Positions 7,930 through 15,998 of a stretch of DNA of 64,000 nt are shown here, in pieces; position 1 is the stretch's first letter; each line of letters starts with the position of its first letter. Under the pieces are notes generated by a model. It searched no databases. It saw nothing but the letters and a program-made list of their open reading frames with translations, and was not told the origin of the DNA. The stretch comes from Chitinophaga oryziterrae (GTDB taxonomy: Bacteria; Bacteroidota; Bacteroidia; Chitinophagales; Chitinophagaceae), in contig NZ_WRXO01000001.1 of the NCBI RefSeq assembly GCF_009758125.1, positions 1 through 64,000 on the forward strand, given 5' to 3'. Made by a program: the position numbers and the translations under genes.

Positions 7930-8589
7930 ATGTCGATGTCAGTTACTACTCTGACCAGTATTGTTTACCACCTTTGCAATGTAAAAGAAGATAACCTTAG
8001 AGACAAGAAACAATACGAAGCTCAGAAAGCCGCGCTCTTAGCGGAAATCCACACTATCAGGGAAGCCATTGTAATAAACGCCCTTTCCATTGTTAACGAA
8101 CAGGAATACCAGCAGTTTATCGCGCATAAATATCGTATACTAACAGTACTTAAAAGTCTGTTGGAAGATGCTATTTCCCAAAAGGAAAACGAATATTCTT
8201 TCACCACACAATTGCTGAAAGAAGTCTTATCTCACACCGGAGTACTTAATTATTTCGTACGCTATCATTTTTCGAAGACTTCAAAAGTTTCAGCGGAAAG
8301 CTCGTCAGCCAGCGACCAGCACTTTACTGCGATAGAAAAAATAAAACTGGATATCTCCGCAGGAGGAATGGCTGCTCTTACAAAAGCGCTTGTGAAAACA
8401 ACGTCGCATATCCCCAGTAAATCTCAGGAGGAACTTGTACCCTATATAGTTGCGAATTTCAGTTCAAAAAAAACGGATGATTTGGCAATTACAACGTTTA
8501 AGAAAAATTATCAGGGTCCTAAACCTGACGCTATTAAAGATGCAATCGGGTTTCTTACCCGGATGATCAGCTATCTTAGAAATCTATAA
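7930..8589 (+). CDS. Hypothetical helical protein
   Basis: 219 residues, mostly helical, soluble, with a Lys-rich first third (KKQYEAQKAALLAEIHTIRE suggests a short coiled coil) and a Ser-rich linker near residue 120. The second half reads GGMAALTKALVKTTSHIPSK and ends in IGFLTRMISYLRNL. No family recognised. A comparable layout occurs in small proteins associated with Bacteroidota mobile DNA, but this is only an impression. It is a single-gene unit closed by the hairpin at 8628-8653. Confidence 0.55.
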   Translation: MSMSVTTLTSIVYHLCNVKEDNLRDKKQYEAQKAALLAEIHTIREAIVINALSIVNEQEYQQFIAHKYRILTVLKSLLEDAISQKENEYSFTTQLLKEVLSHTGVLNYFVRYHFSKTSKVSAESSSASDQHFTAIEKIKLDISAGGMAALTKALVKTTSHIPSKSQEELVPYIVANFSSKKTDDLAITTFKKNYQGPKPDAIKDAIGFLTRMISYLRNL

Positions 8590-8627
8590 ATATTTATTTT
8601 CCTTCAATTTATTGATAATGAACTTGT

Positions 8628-8653
8628 TGCACAGGGGTACAAACCCCTGTGCA
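8628..8653 (+). terminator. Perfect 11-bp hairpin, probable terminator
   Basis: TGCACAGGGGT at 8628-8638 pairs fully with 8643-8653 around an ACAA loop. The T-rich run follows only after about 20 bases, so termination is likely but not certain. Confidence 0.45.
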
Positions 8654-8703
8654 GCTGTTCTTGTATTGATTATTTTTTTTGATTTGCATAAAACATTCAA
8701 AGT

Positions 8704-8850
8704 ATGCAAACAAACATTCCCATTGCTCAGAATGGGCAACAACAAGTAAGGAAATTTATTTCTCCTCTCAAAAAGACAAACCTGCCAAACCGTAGAATAC
8801 TACGTCAGCAGAACTATCAACGAATTCTTAAAGGACAAAAAACTAAATGA
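8704..8850 (+). CDS. Small basic protein (48 residues)
   Basis: An ATG-to-TGA frame of 48 codons, Gln/Lys/Arg-rich (VRKFISPLKKTNLPNRRILR). Its TGA overlaps the ATG of the next gene (ATGA at 8847-8850), good evidence that it is translated and coupled. Function unknown; the basic charge would fit nucleic-acid binding. Confidence 0.45.
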   Translation: MQTNIPIAQNGQQQVRKFISPLKKTNLPNRRILRQQNYQRILKGQKTK

Positions 8851-9551
8851 TGAATTACATTATTCACATGCAAAATTTTCATTATCTCGTAGAAAGGGAT
8901 AACCGTCTGAAACCCTGGCACATTAGCTTGTACATCGCACTGTTCAATACCTGGCACAAGTACCATTTTACACCTGTATTCAGGATCTCGCGTGGCTTAC
9001 TGATGAATGCCAGCCGTATAGGCAGTAAGAATACGTTTGCCCAAACGCTTAAACAACTGAATGAATACGGTTACATCATCTATCAGCCGGAGTTGGACAA
9101 AGGGGATTACCCGAAAGTAACGATCATCCGGTTAACGGATCATGAGATTGTAAAGAATCAGTTGAATCTCTTCCCCGGGAGTAGTAACCGTCCTGATACT
9201 GAAGGTCGTACTTCCTCTGTATCAGGGGGCGTACCAGACGTGAACGGAGTTACACCAGATGTAGGCACAACCTATGCCAGTGTTACTACCGAAGCAGTAC
9301 CTGCACAGGTAGACAATAAAATACAATCTTCTAAACAATGCAAAACAATTGAGTGTGAGACACACGGGCAAAAGTATCCAACCCTGCAAGAGATTTTAAG
9401 CTGGTTTGATAAAGAACATGCAAACGAAGAAATAGCCCTCGCCTTTTTTCATCACTATTCAGCCAATGGCTGGATGATAGGTAAGCATCCCATTAGAAGA
9501 TGGCAGGCAGTGGCTTCAAAATGGCTTTTAACAACAAAATCATCGTTATGA
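8847..9551 (+). CDS. Mobile-element-associated winged-helix/replication-type protein
   Basis: 234 residues. The N-terminal half (WHISLYIALFNTWHKYHF, ISRGLLMNASRIGSKNTFA, LKQLNEYGYIIYQPEL) is a helix-turn-helix module known from Bacteroidota phage and integrative-element proteins, in which a host-like transcription or replication initiator domain is followed by a variable linker. Residues about 115-165 form a low-complexity Ser/Thr/Val linker, and the C-terminus (ALAFFHHYSANGWMIGKHP, RRWQAVASKW) is the usual DnaD-like tail that contacts DNA or helicase. It is coupled to the small ORF upstream and precedes the lysis-like genes. Confidence 0.6.
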   Translation: MMNYIIHMQNFHYLVERDNRLKPWHISLYIALFNTWHKYHFTPVFRISRGLLMNASRIGSKNTFAQTLKQLNEYGYIIYQPELDKGDYPKVTIIRLTDHEIVKNQLNLFPGSSNRPDTEGRTSSVSGGVPDVNGVTPDVGTTYASVTTEAVPAQVDNKIQSSKQCKTIECETHGQKYPTLQEILSWFDKEHANEEIALAFFHHYSANGWMIGKHPIRRWQAVASKWLLTTKSSL

Positions 9552-9608
9552 TCTGTTCATCGAGGAACATCTGATCAATTTTTCACCGGACAATAAAGAC
9601 AAAAGAAA

Positions 9609-10214
9609 ATGAAAACACATATTATCATCATTATTTTACTCATATTTTTCACTTTTATAACGATAAGAACATGTTTCCATAAACAAAGACATATCAACGT
9701 TATTCAAGACAGTGCCGTATACTGGAAGGACAAATACAATACGGAGCATATCAGGAAAATGGCCGGCAGTATACAACAACCTTCCGCGTTCTTAAACGAT
9801 ATAAAGAACCAGATGAAACAGAAGGACGTCCAGGAAGCAACAGCCATTGGCGCTACAGCTTCCGGCTTCCTCCATCCAACGGTAGACACCGTATACCTTC
9901 CGGATTCTACTACAGCATACAAATTACGCTTTCAAGACCAGTGGCTGAATCTTAACGGTGAAATCGGAAAAGAGCCGGTTATTAATTACCGGTTTACGGA
10001 TTCGATTATTATCACCGCTTATCAGCAGCATAGAAAAACTTACATAGATGCTTATAGTCTGAATCCAAATGTTCACCTGACAGGTATTACTGCGCTGAGG
10101 ATGGTGAACAGGCAACATTTTACAATTGGACCATACGCCGGTTACGGATGGAACGGAAAAGCGTTTACGCCTTCTATTGGCATCTCATTACAATATTCAT
10201 TTATAAAATTCTGA
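9609..10214 (+). CDS. Membrane-anchored protein of phage-like module
   Basis: 201 residues with an N-terminal membrane anchor (residues 5-21, Ile/Leu/Phe only) and a periplasmic remainder without Cys pairs. The segment after the anchor (YWKDKYNTEHIRKMAG) is helical, and the C-terminus is strand-rich and ends in a Phe (GYGWNGKAFTPSIGIS, then YSFIKF). Bacteroidota phage lysis cassettes often hold a protein of this size and layout directly before an amidase. A spanin or holin-like role is possible but not shown. Only two bases separate its stop from the amidase start. Confidence 0.5.
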   Translation: MKTHIIIIILLIFFTFITIRTCFHKQRHINVIQDSAVYWKDKYNTEHIRKMAGSIQQPSAFLNDIKNQMKQKDVQEATAIGATASGFLHPTVDTVYLPDSTTAYKLRFQDQWLNLNGEIGKEPVINYRFTDSIIITAYQQHRKTYIDAYSLNPNVHLTGITALRMVNRQHFTIGPYAGYGWNGKAFTPSIGISLQYSFIKF

Positions 10215-10216
10215 TT

Positions 10217-10633
10217 ATGCGAAACATAAAATATATCGTTATTCATTGTACGGCAACGCCGCCTTTAACACCGGTTGCGGCTATACAGAACTATTGGAGA
10301 ACGCAACTTCGCTGGAAGAATCCCGGGTATCATTACATCATATCTGCAGATGGTATCATACAGCAGTTGCTGAATGAAGAGCTGGTTGCAAATGGAGTTG
10401 CGGGATATAATAATGTTTGCATTCATGTTAGTTACATTGGTGGTGTTGACGGGGATAATAATCCTCAGGATACACGGACAATGAAACAGAAAGAGGCTAT
10501 GTACTATATAATTTGTGTACTGAGAGAAAAGTATCCTGCAGCTGTTATTCAGGGGCACAGGGATTTCCCGAATGTACATAAGGCATGTCCGTCGTTTAAT
10601 GTAAAGGATTGGCTGAAGGAATTTATACCTTAA
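10217..10633 (+). CDS. N-acetylmuramoyl-L-alanine amidase (T7 lysozyme-like)
   Basis: 138 residues from the ATG at 10217; the frame extends upstream into the preceding gene but no homology supports that. IVIHCTATP carries the first zinc ligand (His10). GHRDFPNVHKACPSF carries His114, the catalytic Lys122 and the Cys124 ligand. The overall length and the GYHYIISADGIIQQL segment match the zinc amidase_2 fold of T7 lysozyme. It cleaves the lactyl-Ala bond of peptidoglycan. There is no signal peptide, as expected for a phage endolysin released by a partner. It ends a short cassette with 8847 and 9609. Confidence 0.85.
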   Translation: MRNIKYIVIHCTATPPLTPVAAIQNYWRTQLRWKNPGYHYIISADGIIQQLLNEELVANGVAGYNNVCIHVSYIGGVDGDNNPQDTRTMKQKEAMYYIICVLREKYPAAVIQGHRDFPNVHKACPSFNVKDWLKEFIP

Positions 10634-10639
10634 TTATAG

Positions 10640-10685
10640 AATATAGAAGAGATTGTATCATTGACGATACAATCTCTTTTATATT
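10640..10685 (+). terminator. Strong terminator after the amidase
   Basis: A stem of up to 20 bp (10640-10659 with 10666-10685, one mismatch) encloses a 6-base loop. It has A-rich and T-rich flanks and could work in both directions. Confidence 0.7.
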
Positions 10686-10784
10686 CTAATAAGTACCAGG
10701 AAATATGTTAGACCGGCAATGCCAGGAACCGAAACCTGACAAGGATATCGTAACTTTAATACTCACCCAAAAACACAATACTCC

Positions 10785-11366
10785 ATGGCACAGAAGAAAA
10801 TTCTCTTTCTTACAGGCGATTACGCCGAAGATTATGAAACGATGGTCCCATTTCAGATGCTGCAGATGATAGGACACGTTGTGCATGCTGTTTGCCCGGA
10901 AAAATCAGCAGGTGATAAAATAATCACGGCCATTCACGATTTTGAAGGCGATCAGACATATAGTGAAAAACGGGGGCATTATTTTGTTTTAAATGCATCT
11001 TTTGCCGATGTACAGGTAGCTTCTTATGATGCCCTGATGATTGCAGGAGGAAGAGCTCCGGAGTATTTGCGTTTAAACCCAAAGGTGATCGAGATGGTGA
11101 AGCACTTTGCAACTGCCAATAAACCAATTGCAGCTGTTTGTCATGGTATACAGATCCTGACCGCCGCTGACGTAGTAAGAGGAAAAAGGCTGACAGCTTA
11201 TCCTGCTGTTGGACCGGAAGTAACCATTGCCGGAGGGCATTTTGAAGCTGTGAATGTATATGAGGCAGTTACAGATGGGAACCTGGTAACAGCACCTGCC
11301 TGGCCAGCCCATCCTCAATGGATAGCCGCTTTTTTGAAAGTACTGGGAACAAAGATCGAGTTATAG
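10785..11366 (+). CDS. DJ-1/PfpI family protein
   Basis: 193 residues, a full-length single domain. The nucleophile elbow [10 protein letters not shown] places Cys119 and His120 in the family position, and the acidic partner is in DYAEDYET (Glu15 or Glu18). Family members act as glyoxalase III or deglycase, amidohydrolase-like enzymes or chaperones; the sequence does not decide between them. No signal, so cytoplasmic. It stands alone after a terminator and is followed 48 bp later by the WG-repeat gene. Confidence 0.85.
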   Translation: MAQKKILFLTGDYAEDYETMVPFQMLQMIGHVVHAVCPEKSAGDKIITAIHDFEGDQTYSEKRGHYFVLNASFADVQVASYDALMIAGGRAPEYLRLNPKVIEMVKHFATANKPIAAVCHGIQILTAADVVRGKRLTAYPAVGPEVTIAGGHFEAVNVYEAVTDGNLVTAPAWPAHPQWIAAFLKVLGTKIEL

Positions 11367-11414
11367 GGAAATAACCCGCTTTTTTGCTATTTTTGGTATA
11401 ATAATCAGCATCCT

Positions 11415-12302
11415 ATGAAAAAGACTTATTTATTATCCATCTGCCTGTTTTTTGCGGTGACCGTTACCAATGCACAATTGGTAAAGATTGAAAAGGACGG
11501 GAAATTCGGCTTTAGTAATGCAGCCGGGAAGGTGGTAATTCCTGCTAAGTACGACTCTGTAGGTAGTTTTCAGAACGGATATGCGGTGGTACGGCAGAAA
11601 CATAAGTTTGGGTATGCCTTTGAGAATGGGCGGGTATCTGCGGTGAAGTACGATACTGTATGGGTTAAAGATCCGTTGTACCCGGGGATAGGGCTGAAAG
11701 GGAAGAAAGGAGCGATGGATACCAGTGGAAGGGAGTTTGTTCCCCCTGTATATGACGAAGTGGTAAGGGTTAAAGAAGGATTTGCCACAGTGCAGCTTAA
11801 TGATAAATACGGGGTGGTTAATCAGAAAGGGAAAGCGGTACTGAAGCCTGTTTATGATGTGGTTGGGATCGTTTCTAACGGAAGTACCATTGTATATATG
11901 GATGGCAAGTGCGGCCGGGCAGATTTGAAGAAAGGGAATGTGGTGATGACGGTTTATGAGAAAATCGGGGTCTTTAAGGATGGCCTCGCCTGGGTTCGCC
12001 TCAATAAGAAATATGGTTACATTAATACAAAAGGAGAACTGGTAATACCTGTTACATATGACAGAGCCCGCGACTTTAATGACGGACTGGCTGCTGTGAG
12101 CTCAGGAGGAAAATACGGGTTTATCGATAAAATGAACCATGTTGTTATTCCCCAGAAGTACGATAATGCCTATATCTTCTCAGAAGGTCAGGCCCTGATA
12201 CAGCTCAATGGCAGAGTAGGTTATGTAGATAAAGCGGGTAATGAATCCTGGACAGAATCCGTTCCCGGAACAGAAACAGCCGTAAAAGAAGAGAATAACT
12301 GA
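11415..12302 (+). CDS. Secreted WG-repeat protein
   Basis: 295 residues with a cleavable signal peptide (about residues 1-20, ending TNAQ). It then carries seven to eight repeats of about 23-35 residues following KYGFINxKGxxVIPxxYD, for example KFGFSNAAGKVVIPAKYD near residue 28 and GKYGFIDKMNHVVIPQKYD near residue 234. WG repeats form a beta-propeller-like or solenoid surface for binding. Function of the family is unknown. No enzyme motif. It probably works in the periplasm or outside. Its upstream neighbour is unrelated and it has its own likely promoter. Confidence 0.85.
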   Translation: MKKTYLLSICLFFAVTVTNAQLVKIEKDGKFGFSNAAGKVVIPAKYDSVGSFQNGYAVVRQKHKFGYAFENGRVSAVKYDTVWVKDPLYPGIGLKGKKGAMDTSGREFVPPVYDEVVRVKEGFATVQLNDKYGVVNQKGKAVLKPVYDVVGIVSNGSTIVYMDGKCGRADLKKGNVVMTVYEKIGVFKDGLAWVRLNKKYGYINTKGELVIPVTYDRARDFNDGLAAVSSGGKYGFIDKMNHVVIPQKYDNAYIFSEGQALIQLNGRVGYVDKAGNESWTESVPGTETAVKEENN

Positions 12303-12332
12303 GTATTGATTCTTACTTAGGAAGAAATTATT

Positions 12333-12340
12333 TACCTTTG
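12333..12340 (+). promoter_or_regulatory. -7 box of the atpG promoter
   Basis: TACCTTTG is an exact TAnnTTTG match, 66 bp before the atpG start. The -33 element is not clear. A short hairpin (about 12352-12369) lies in the leader. Confidence 0.5.
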
Positions 12341-12405
12341 CAGCCAAATTCAAAAGGCCCTGAGGGCTTTATTATCGTACAAAATAAAGTAATACATAAA
12401 ACATT

Positions 12406-13293
12406 ATGTCCGGTCAGCTTAAAGAAGTTCGCAACCGTATAAAGTCTACTCAGTCCAATCTGCAGATCACCAAAGCCATGAAAATGGTAAGTGCTGCAAA
12501 GCTGCGTCGTGCCCAGGATGCTATCCTGCTCATGCGCCCTTACGCTGTGAAACTGCAGGAAATGTTACAAAATATCGTTTCTAACAGTGAAGGTAGTATT
12601 GAACTTGCATTGGCTGCCCAACGCCCGGTAGAGAAGGTACTGATCATCGCGATCACTTCAGACAGGGGATTATGTGGTGCTTACAACTCCAATGTAATTA
12701 AGCTGGCAAAACAGGTGATCCGCGAGAAATACGCAGAACAGTTTGCTAAAGGACAGGTAGAAATCCTGCCTATCGGTAAAAAAGGATGGGAACATTTCAG
12801 CAAGAGCGGTTATAAACAAAACGAAGCTTACTGGAATATGTTCAGTCATCTTGATTTTGAACATGTTAAGGAAGCTGCAGCAGTAGCCATGGACGGTTTT
12901 ACCAAAGGGGACTACGATGCAGTGGAAATCATATACAGCGAATTCAAAAATGCTGCTACCCAGCGTTTTGTATCTGAACAGTTCCTTCCTATCGCCAAAG
13001 TGGAAACACAGGCAGGACAGAAAGCAACCCGTGCAGATTTTATCTTTGAACCTGAGAAACAAGCACTCATCGCTGAGTTAATGCCGAAAATCCTGAACAC
13101 TCAGTTATATAAAGCCATGCTGGATGCAAATGCTTCTGAACATGGTGCACGTATGACTGCAATGGATAAGGCCACTGAAAATGCGAACGAATTGTTACGC
13201 AATTACAAGATCAGCTACAACCGTGCGCGTCAGGCAGCAATTACTACAGAACTCACTGAGATTGTGAGTGGTGCAGCTGCTTTGAATGGTTGA
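12406..13293 (+). CDS. atpG: ATP synthase F1 gamma subunit
   Basis: 295 residues, the normal length. The N-terminal helix shows LQITKAMKMVSAAKLRRAQ, and the C-terminal helix NRARQAAITTELTEIVSGAAAL, which together form the central rotor coiled coil. It turns inside the alpha3-beta3 head to couple proton flow to ATP synthesis at the inner membrane. The rest of the atp operon is not in the neighbourhood: WG-repeat upstream and scpB downstream. atpG is therefore separated from the atpHFA genes, at least within this window. It is transcribed from the promoter at 12333-12340. Confidence 0.97.
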   Translation: MSGQLKEVRNRIKSTQSNLQITKAMKMVSAAKLRRAQDAILLMRPYAVKLQEMLQNIVSNSEGSIELALAAQRPVEKVLIIAITSDRGLCGAYNSNVIKLAKQVIREKYAEQFAKGQVEILPIGKKGWEHFSKSGYKQNEAYWNMFSHLDFEHVKEAAAVAMDGFTKGDYDAVEIIYSEFKNAATQRFVSEQFLPIAKVETQAGQKATRADFIFEPEKQALIAELMPKILNTQLYKAMLDANASEHGARMTAMDKATENANELLRNYKISYNRARQAAITTELTEIVSGAAALNG

Positions 13294-13433
13294 TCCAGGT
13301 AAGTTATACACATCAAATTAACATCAAAATATTTTGATTTCTTTCTAAGAGTCAAAGGCTGTATTTTCGGTCTTTGACTTTTTTCTTTAAAGGATGCAGG
13401 CCGGATATTTCCCTGCAAATAGAAAACCGGACA

Positions 13434-14456
13434 ATGGAGATCTCACAGATAATACCGCATGTTGAATCGTTGATATTTGCAGCAGACAGGCCCCTGCCTA
13501 CGCTGGAAATTACTGACTTACTAAATAATGCAATGGCTTTCCTCGAAGACAGGGCTACTTTAGACCAGGTGGAAGCTGCACTGGAAGCCGTAAGGGAGAA
13601 GTATTCTTCTGAGTTTTACGCTTTTGAAGTAAGAGAAAGCGGAGGTGGCTATCAGTTCCTGACTAAAAAAGATTATTACCAGACAGTGGCACAACTGAAC
13701 GGAGAGAAGTTCCTGAAACGCCTGTCTACTGCCGCACTGGAAACCCTGGCGATCATTGCTTATAAACAACCTATCTCTAAAGGGGAAATAGAACATATCC
13801 GTGGTGTGGCTACTGATTATTCTATTCAGAAATTGCTGGAAAAAGAGTTGATCGTTATTACCGGCCGTAGTGAACAATTGCCCGGTAAACCTTTGATATA
13901 TGGTACTTCCAAGGCGTTTATGGATTACTTTGGACTGAATTCCCCTAAGGACCTTCCTAAGCTGAAAGAAGTATTTGAAGAGGATGTTGCTCCTACATTG
14001 ATGCTTGATCTGGATGCGAATGGTAATACCATTGATGAACCGTTGAATATGATCGTTTCTGAAACGGGAGAGCTGGTAGAACAGATAGAGTTACCGGATG
14101 GAGAGGCGTTATCTCCTGTGATAGCTGGTGTGGTAAGTGATGAGACTTTGGAAAGACTGGATATCGACGTGCCGGGAGGAATTGAACATATAAGTGTTGA
14201 TGATGAACCTGTTGCGGAAGAAGAACCTGTTTCTGAGGATATCATAGAAGCCCCTGAAGCGATTGCTGATATTGAAGAAGAGATAATAGTTACGGAAGAA
14301 ATACAGGAAATTGTTGTTGCCAGTGTTGGCCCCGGAGATGAAGAGGACGAGGATGATGAGGACAGTGATGAAGAGGACGAAGATGATATCGATGAGGATG
14401 AGGACAGTGAAGATGAAGATAATGATGAGGACGAGGACGACGAATATGAAAAATAA
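13434..14456 (+). CDS. scpB: Segregation and condensation protein B
   Basis: 340 residues; the frame opens 20 codons upstream, but the ATG at 13434 gives the family N-terminus. Residues about 1-200 hold the two winged-helix domains, with LSTAALETLAIIAYKQPISK, IEHIRGVATDYSIQKLLEK and LPGKPLIYGTSKAFMDYFGL. ScpB binds ScpA and with SMC forms the condensin complex for chromosome segregation. The C-terminal 140 residues are not part of the fold. They are acidic and end in a run of about 37 almost purely Asp/Glu residues (14345-14453). Many Bacteroidota ScpB proteins have a tail; this one is unusually acidic. It is convergent with the phosphorylase gene. Confidence 0.95.
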   Translation: MEISQIIPHVESLIFAADRPLPTLEITDLLNNAMAFLEDRATLDQVEAALEAVREKYSSEFYAFEVRESGGGYQFLTKKDYYQTVAQLNGEKFLKRLSTAALETLAIIAYKQPISKGEIEHIRGVATDYSIQKLLEKELIVITGRSEQLPGKPLIYGTSKAFMDYFGLNSPKDLPKLKEVFEEDVAPTLMLDLDANGNTIDEPLNMIVSETGELVEQIELPDGEALSPVIAGVVSDETLERLDIDVPGGIEHISVDDEPVAEEEPVSEDIIEAPEAIADIEEEIIVTEEIQEIVVASVGPGDEEDEDDEDSDEEDEDDIDEDEDSEDEDNDEDEDDEYEK

Positions 14457-14460
14457 CTTA

Positions 14461-14496
14461 AAACTCCTGACGGTTAACCGTCAGGAGTTTTTTTAT
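14461..14496 (+). terminator. Intrinsic terminator between scpB and the phosphorylase gene
   Basis: A perfect 30-base palindrome (14461-14490) followed by a T run. It can serve both convergent genes; the phosphorylase stop lies at 14499. Confidence 0.8.
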
Positions 14497-14498
14497 GG

Positions 14499-15320
14499 TC
14501 ATAAGTGTTTGATCACTGAAACAAACAGCTCACTTAGTTTTTTATCAGCAGTGCCTGCTACAGCAATGATCTCTTCCAAAGAAACGGCTTTGAGATTATC
14601 GGGATCACATTCATCAGTAATCACTGATATAGCCGCACAGGGCAACTGTAACTGATTCGCTACTATCACTTCAGGCACAGTACTCATCCCCACCATATCA
14701 GCCCCGATAAGCCTTAAGAAACGATACTCCGCTCTTGTCTCCAGATTAGGTCCTGTTACAGATACGTATACACCTGTATGTAAGGTTAAGCCTTTATCCG
14801 CAGCGGCTGATTGTAACAGGGAGCCCAGCTGTTTGTCGTAAGGCTGGCTCATATCGGGGAAACGGGTGCCAAAAAAAGATGAATTAAGTCCACGCAGCGG
14901 GTTCTCCGGCTGTAAGTTGATATGATCATCCAGCAGTACCATATCTCCGTTCTTAAAGGCCGGGTTCATGCCGCCGGCAGCATTGCTTAACAGCAGATGC
15001 CGAATGCCCAATGCTTTCATGACACGTATAGGGAAAGTGATCTCCTGCATGGAGTAGCCTTCATAATAATGAAAACGGCCCTGCATGGCAATAACAGGGG
15101 TATCGCCGATTTTGCCGTAGATCAACTGGCCTTTATGAGATTCCACAGTACTCAGCGGAAAATGCGGGATCTCATTATACGGAATACTCTTTTCTATCTG
15201 TATGTGATGGATCAGCTGACCTAAACCTGTTCCCAGTACAATACCTACCCGCGCCTGATGGTAGTTAAATCCCTGTAAGTAATTGACAGCCGTGTTAATC
15301 TGTTCTTCCAGTTTATGCAT
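14499..15320 (-). CDS. Purine nucleoside phosphorylase
   Basis: 273 residues, a trimeric-type PNP. Motifs in order: GTGLGQL (30-36), HFPLSTVESHKGQLIYG (53-69, phosphate site), GRFHYYEGYSMQEITFP (81-97), LSNAAGGMNP (111-120), NLETRAEYRFL (192-202) and VGMSTVPE (210-217). It splits purine nucleosides to base and ribose 1-phosphate in the cytoplasm. At the residue that usually is Asn (Asn243 of the mammalian enzyme, the 6-oxopurine selector) this protein has Asp236 in ISVITDECDPDN. That could change base preference, but this has not been tested. It is followed 2 bp away by the DUF1080 gene upstream on the same strand, so the two may be co-transcribed. Confidence 0.93.
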   Translation of the reverse strand: MHKLEEQINTAVNYLQGFNYHQARVGIVLGTGLGQLIHHIQIEKSIPYNEIPHFPLSTVESHKGQLIYGKIGDTPVIAMQGRFHYYEGYSMQEITFPIRVMKALGIRHLLLSNAAGGMNPAFKNGDMVLLDDHINLQPENPLRGLNSSFFGTRFPDMSQPYDKQLGSLLQSAAADKGLTLHTGVYVSVTGPNLETRAEYRFLRLIGADMVGMSTVPEVIVANQLQLPCAAISVITDECDPDNLKAVSLEEIIAVAGTADKKLSELFVSVIKHL

Positions 15321-15322
15321 CT

Positions 15323-15913
15323 TTATTTAAGTTGTTTAATCTCAATATTTCTCCAGCGTACTTTAATGCCGCCACCAGCATGGATCTGCAAAGCGATCTG
15401 TCCTGTTTTCTCTCCGATCTTCGCATCTTTCAGCGTAATCATCTCATGACCGTTCAGCCAGGTGGTGACATCATCTCCGTCTACTCTCACTTTCATCGTA
15501 TTCCATTCCCCCATTTTTAAATACTGTTCTTTCTCCGCCGCAGGTTGTATCAGCCATCCGCGTCCGTAAGATTCATAGATACCGCCGGTATGTTGTCCCG
15601 GAGGCGCCACTTCCGCCTGCCAGCCGGCAATTTTAGTACCTTCTATGGAAGAGTGGAAGAAGACTCCGCTGTTACCATTGGCTTCCTGTTTGAATTCTAC
15701 AGTAAGTTCGAAGTTCTTATATTCTTTGGCAGTACCAAGGTAGCCGTATTCTTTATCAGGACCGCTTTCACATACGAGTGTGCCATTCTCCGCATACCAT
15801 TTCTCGGTACCATAAATTTTCCATCCGTCGAGGTTCCTACCGTTGAATAAAGATTGGGCAAATGTAGGAGAAGCAAACAGGGCCACAAATAAAACGGAAA
15901 TGAGTTTTTTCAT
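15323..15913 (-). CDS. DUF1080 (3-keto-disaccharide hydrolase-like) secreted protein
   Basis: 196 residues with a signal peptide (1-19, ending FAQ). It continues SLFNGRNLDGWKIYG, GTLVCESGPDKEYGYL, FELTVEFKQEANGNSGVFF, QAEVAPPGQHTGGIYE and ends in GGIKVRWRNIEI, the typical order of DUF1080 (concanavalin-like jelly roll, PF06439). Some members hydrolyse 3-ketoglycosides. The fold is clear but the substrate is not. It is exported to the periplasm or surface. It is adjacent to the phosphorylase gene and may share its transcript. Confidence 0.88.
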   Translation of the reverse strand: MKKLISVLFVALFASPTFAQSLFNGRNLDGWKIYGTEKWYAENGTLVCESGPDKEYGYLGTAKEYKNFELTVEFKQEANGNSGVFFHSSIEGTKIAGWQAEVAPPGQHTGGIYESYGRGWLIQPAAEKEQYLKMGEWNTMKVRVDGDDVTTWLNGHEMITLKDAKIGEKTGQIALQIHAGGGIKVRWRNIEIKQLK

Positions 15914-15942
15914 AATCTGGAGATTTTTAGACTTAAAAAGTA

Positions 15943-15982
15943 TAAAAAAAAGGCGTCCTATTCAAATAAGACGCCTTTTTTT
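15943..15982 (-). terminator. Intrinsic terminator of the rny operon
   Basis: AAAAAAGGCGTC pairs with GACGCCTTTTTT around a loop of about 12 bases. A-run and T-run flank it, so it is potentially bidirectional. Confidence 0.75.
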
Positions 15983-15998
15983 AACTATCATGATACTT

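Noticed and set aside
1..8600. Insertion sequence or integrase that would explain the accessory island
   Set aside because: No transposase, integrase or terminal repeats were seen; the mosaic is explained by Rhs-type cassette exchange and decay.
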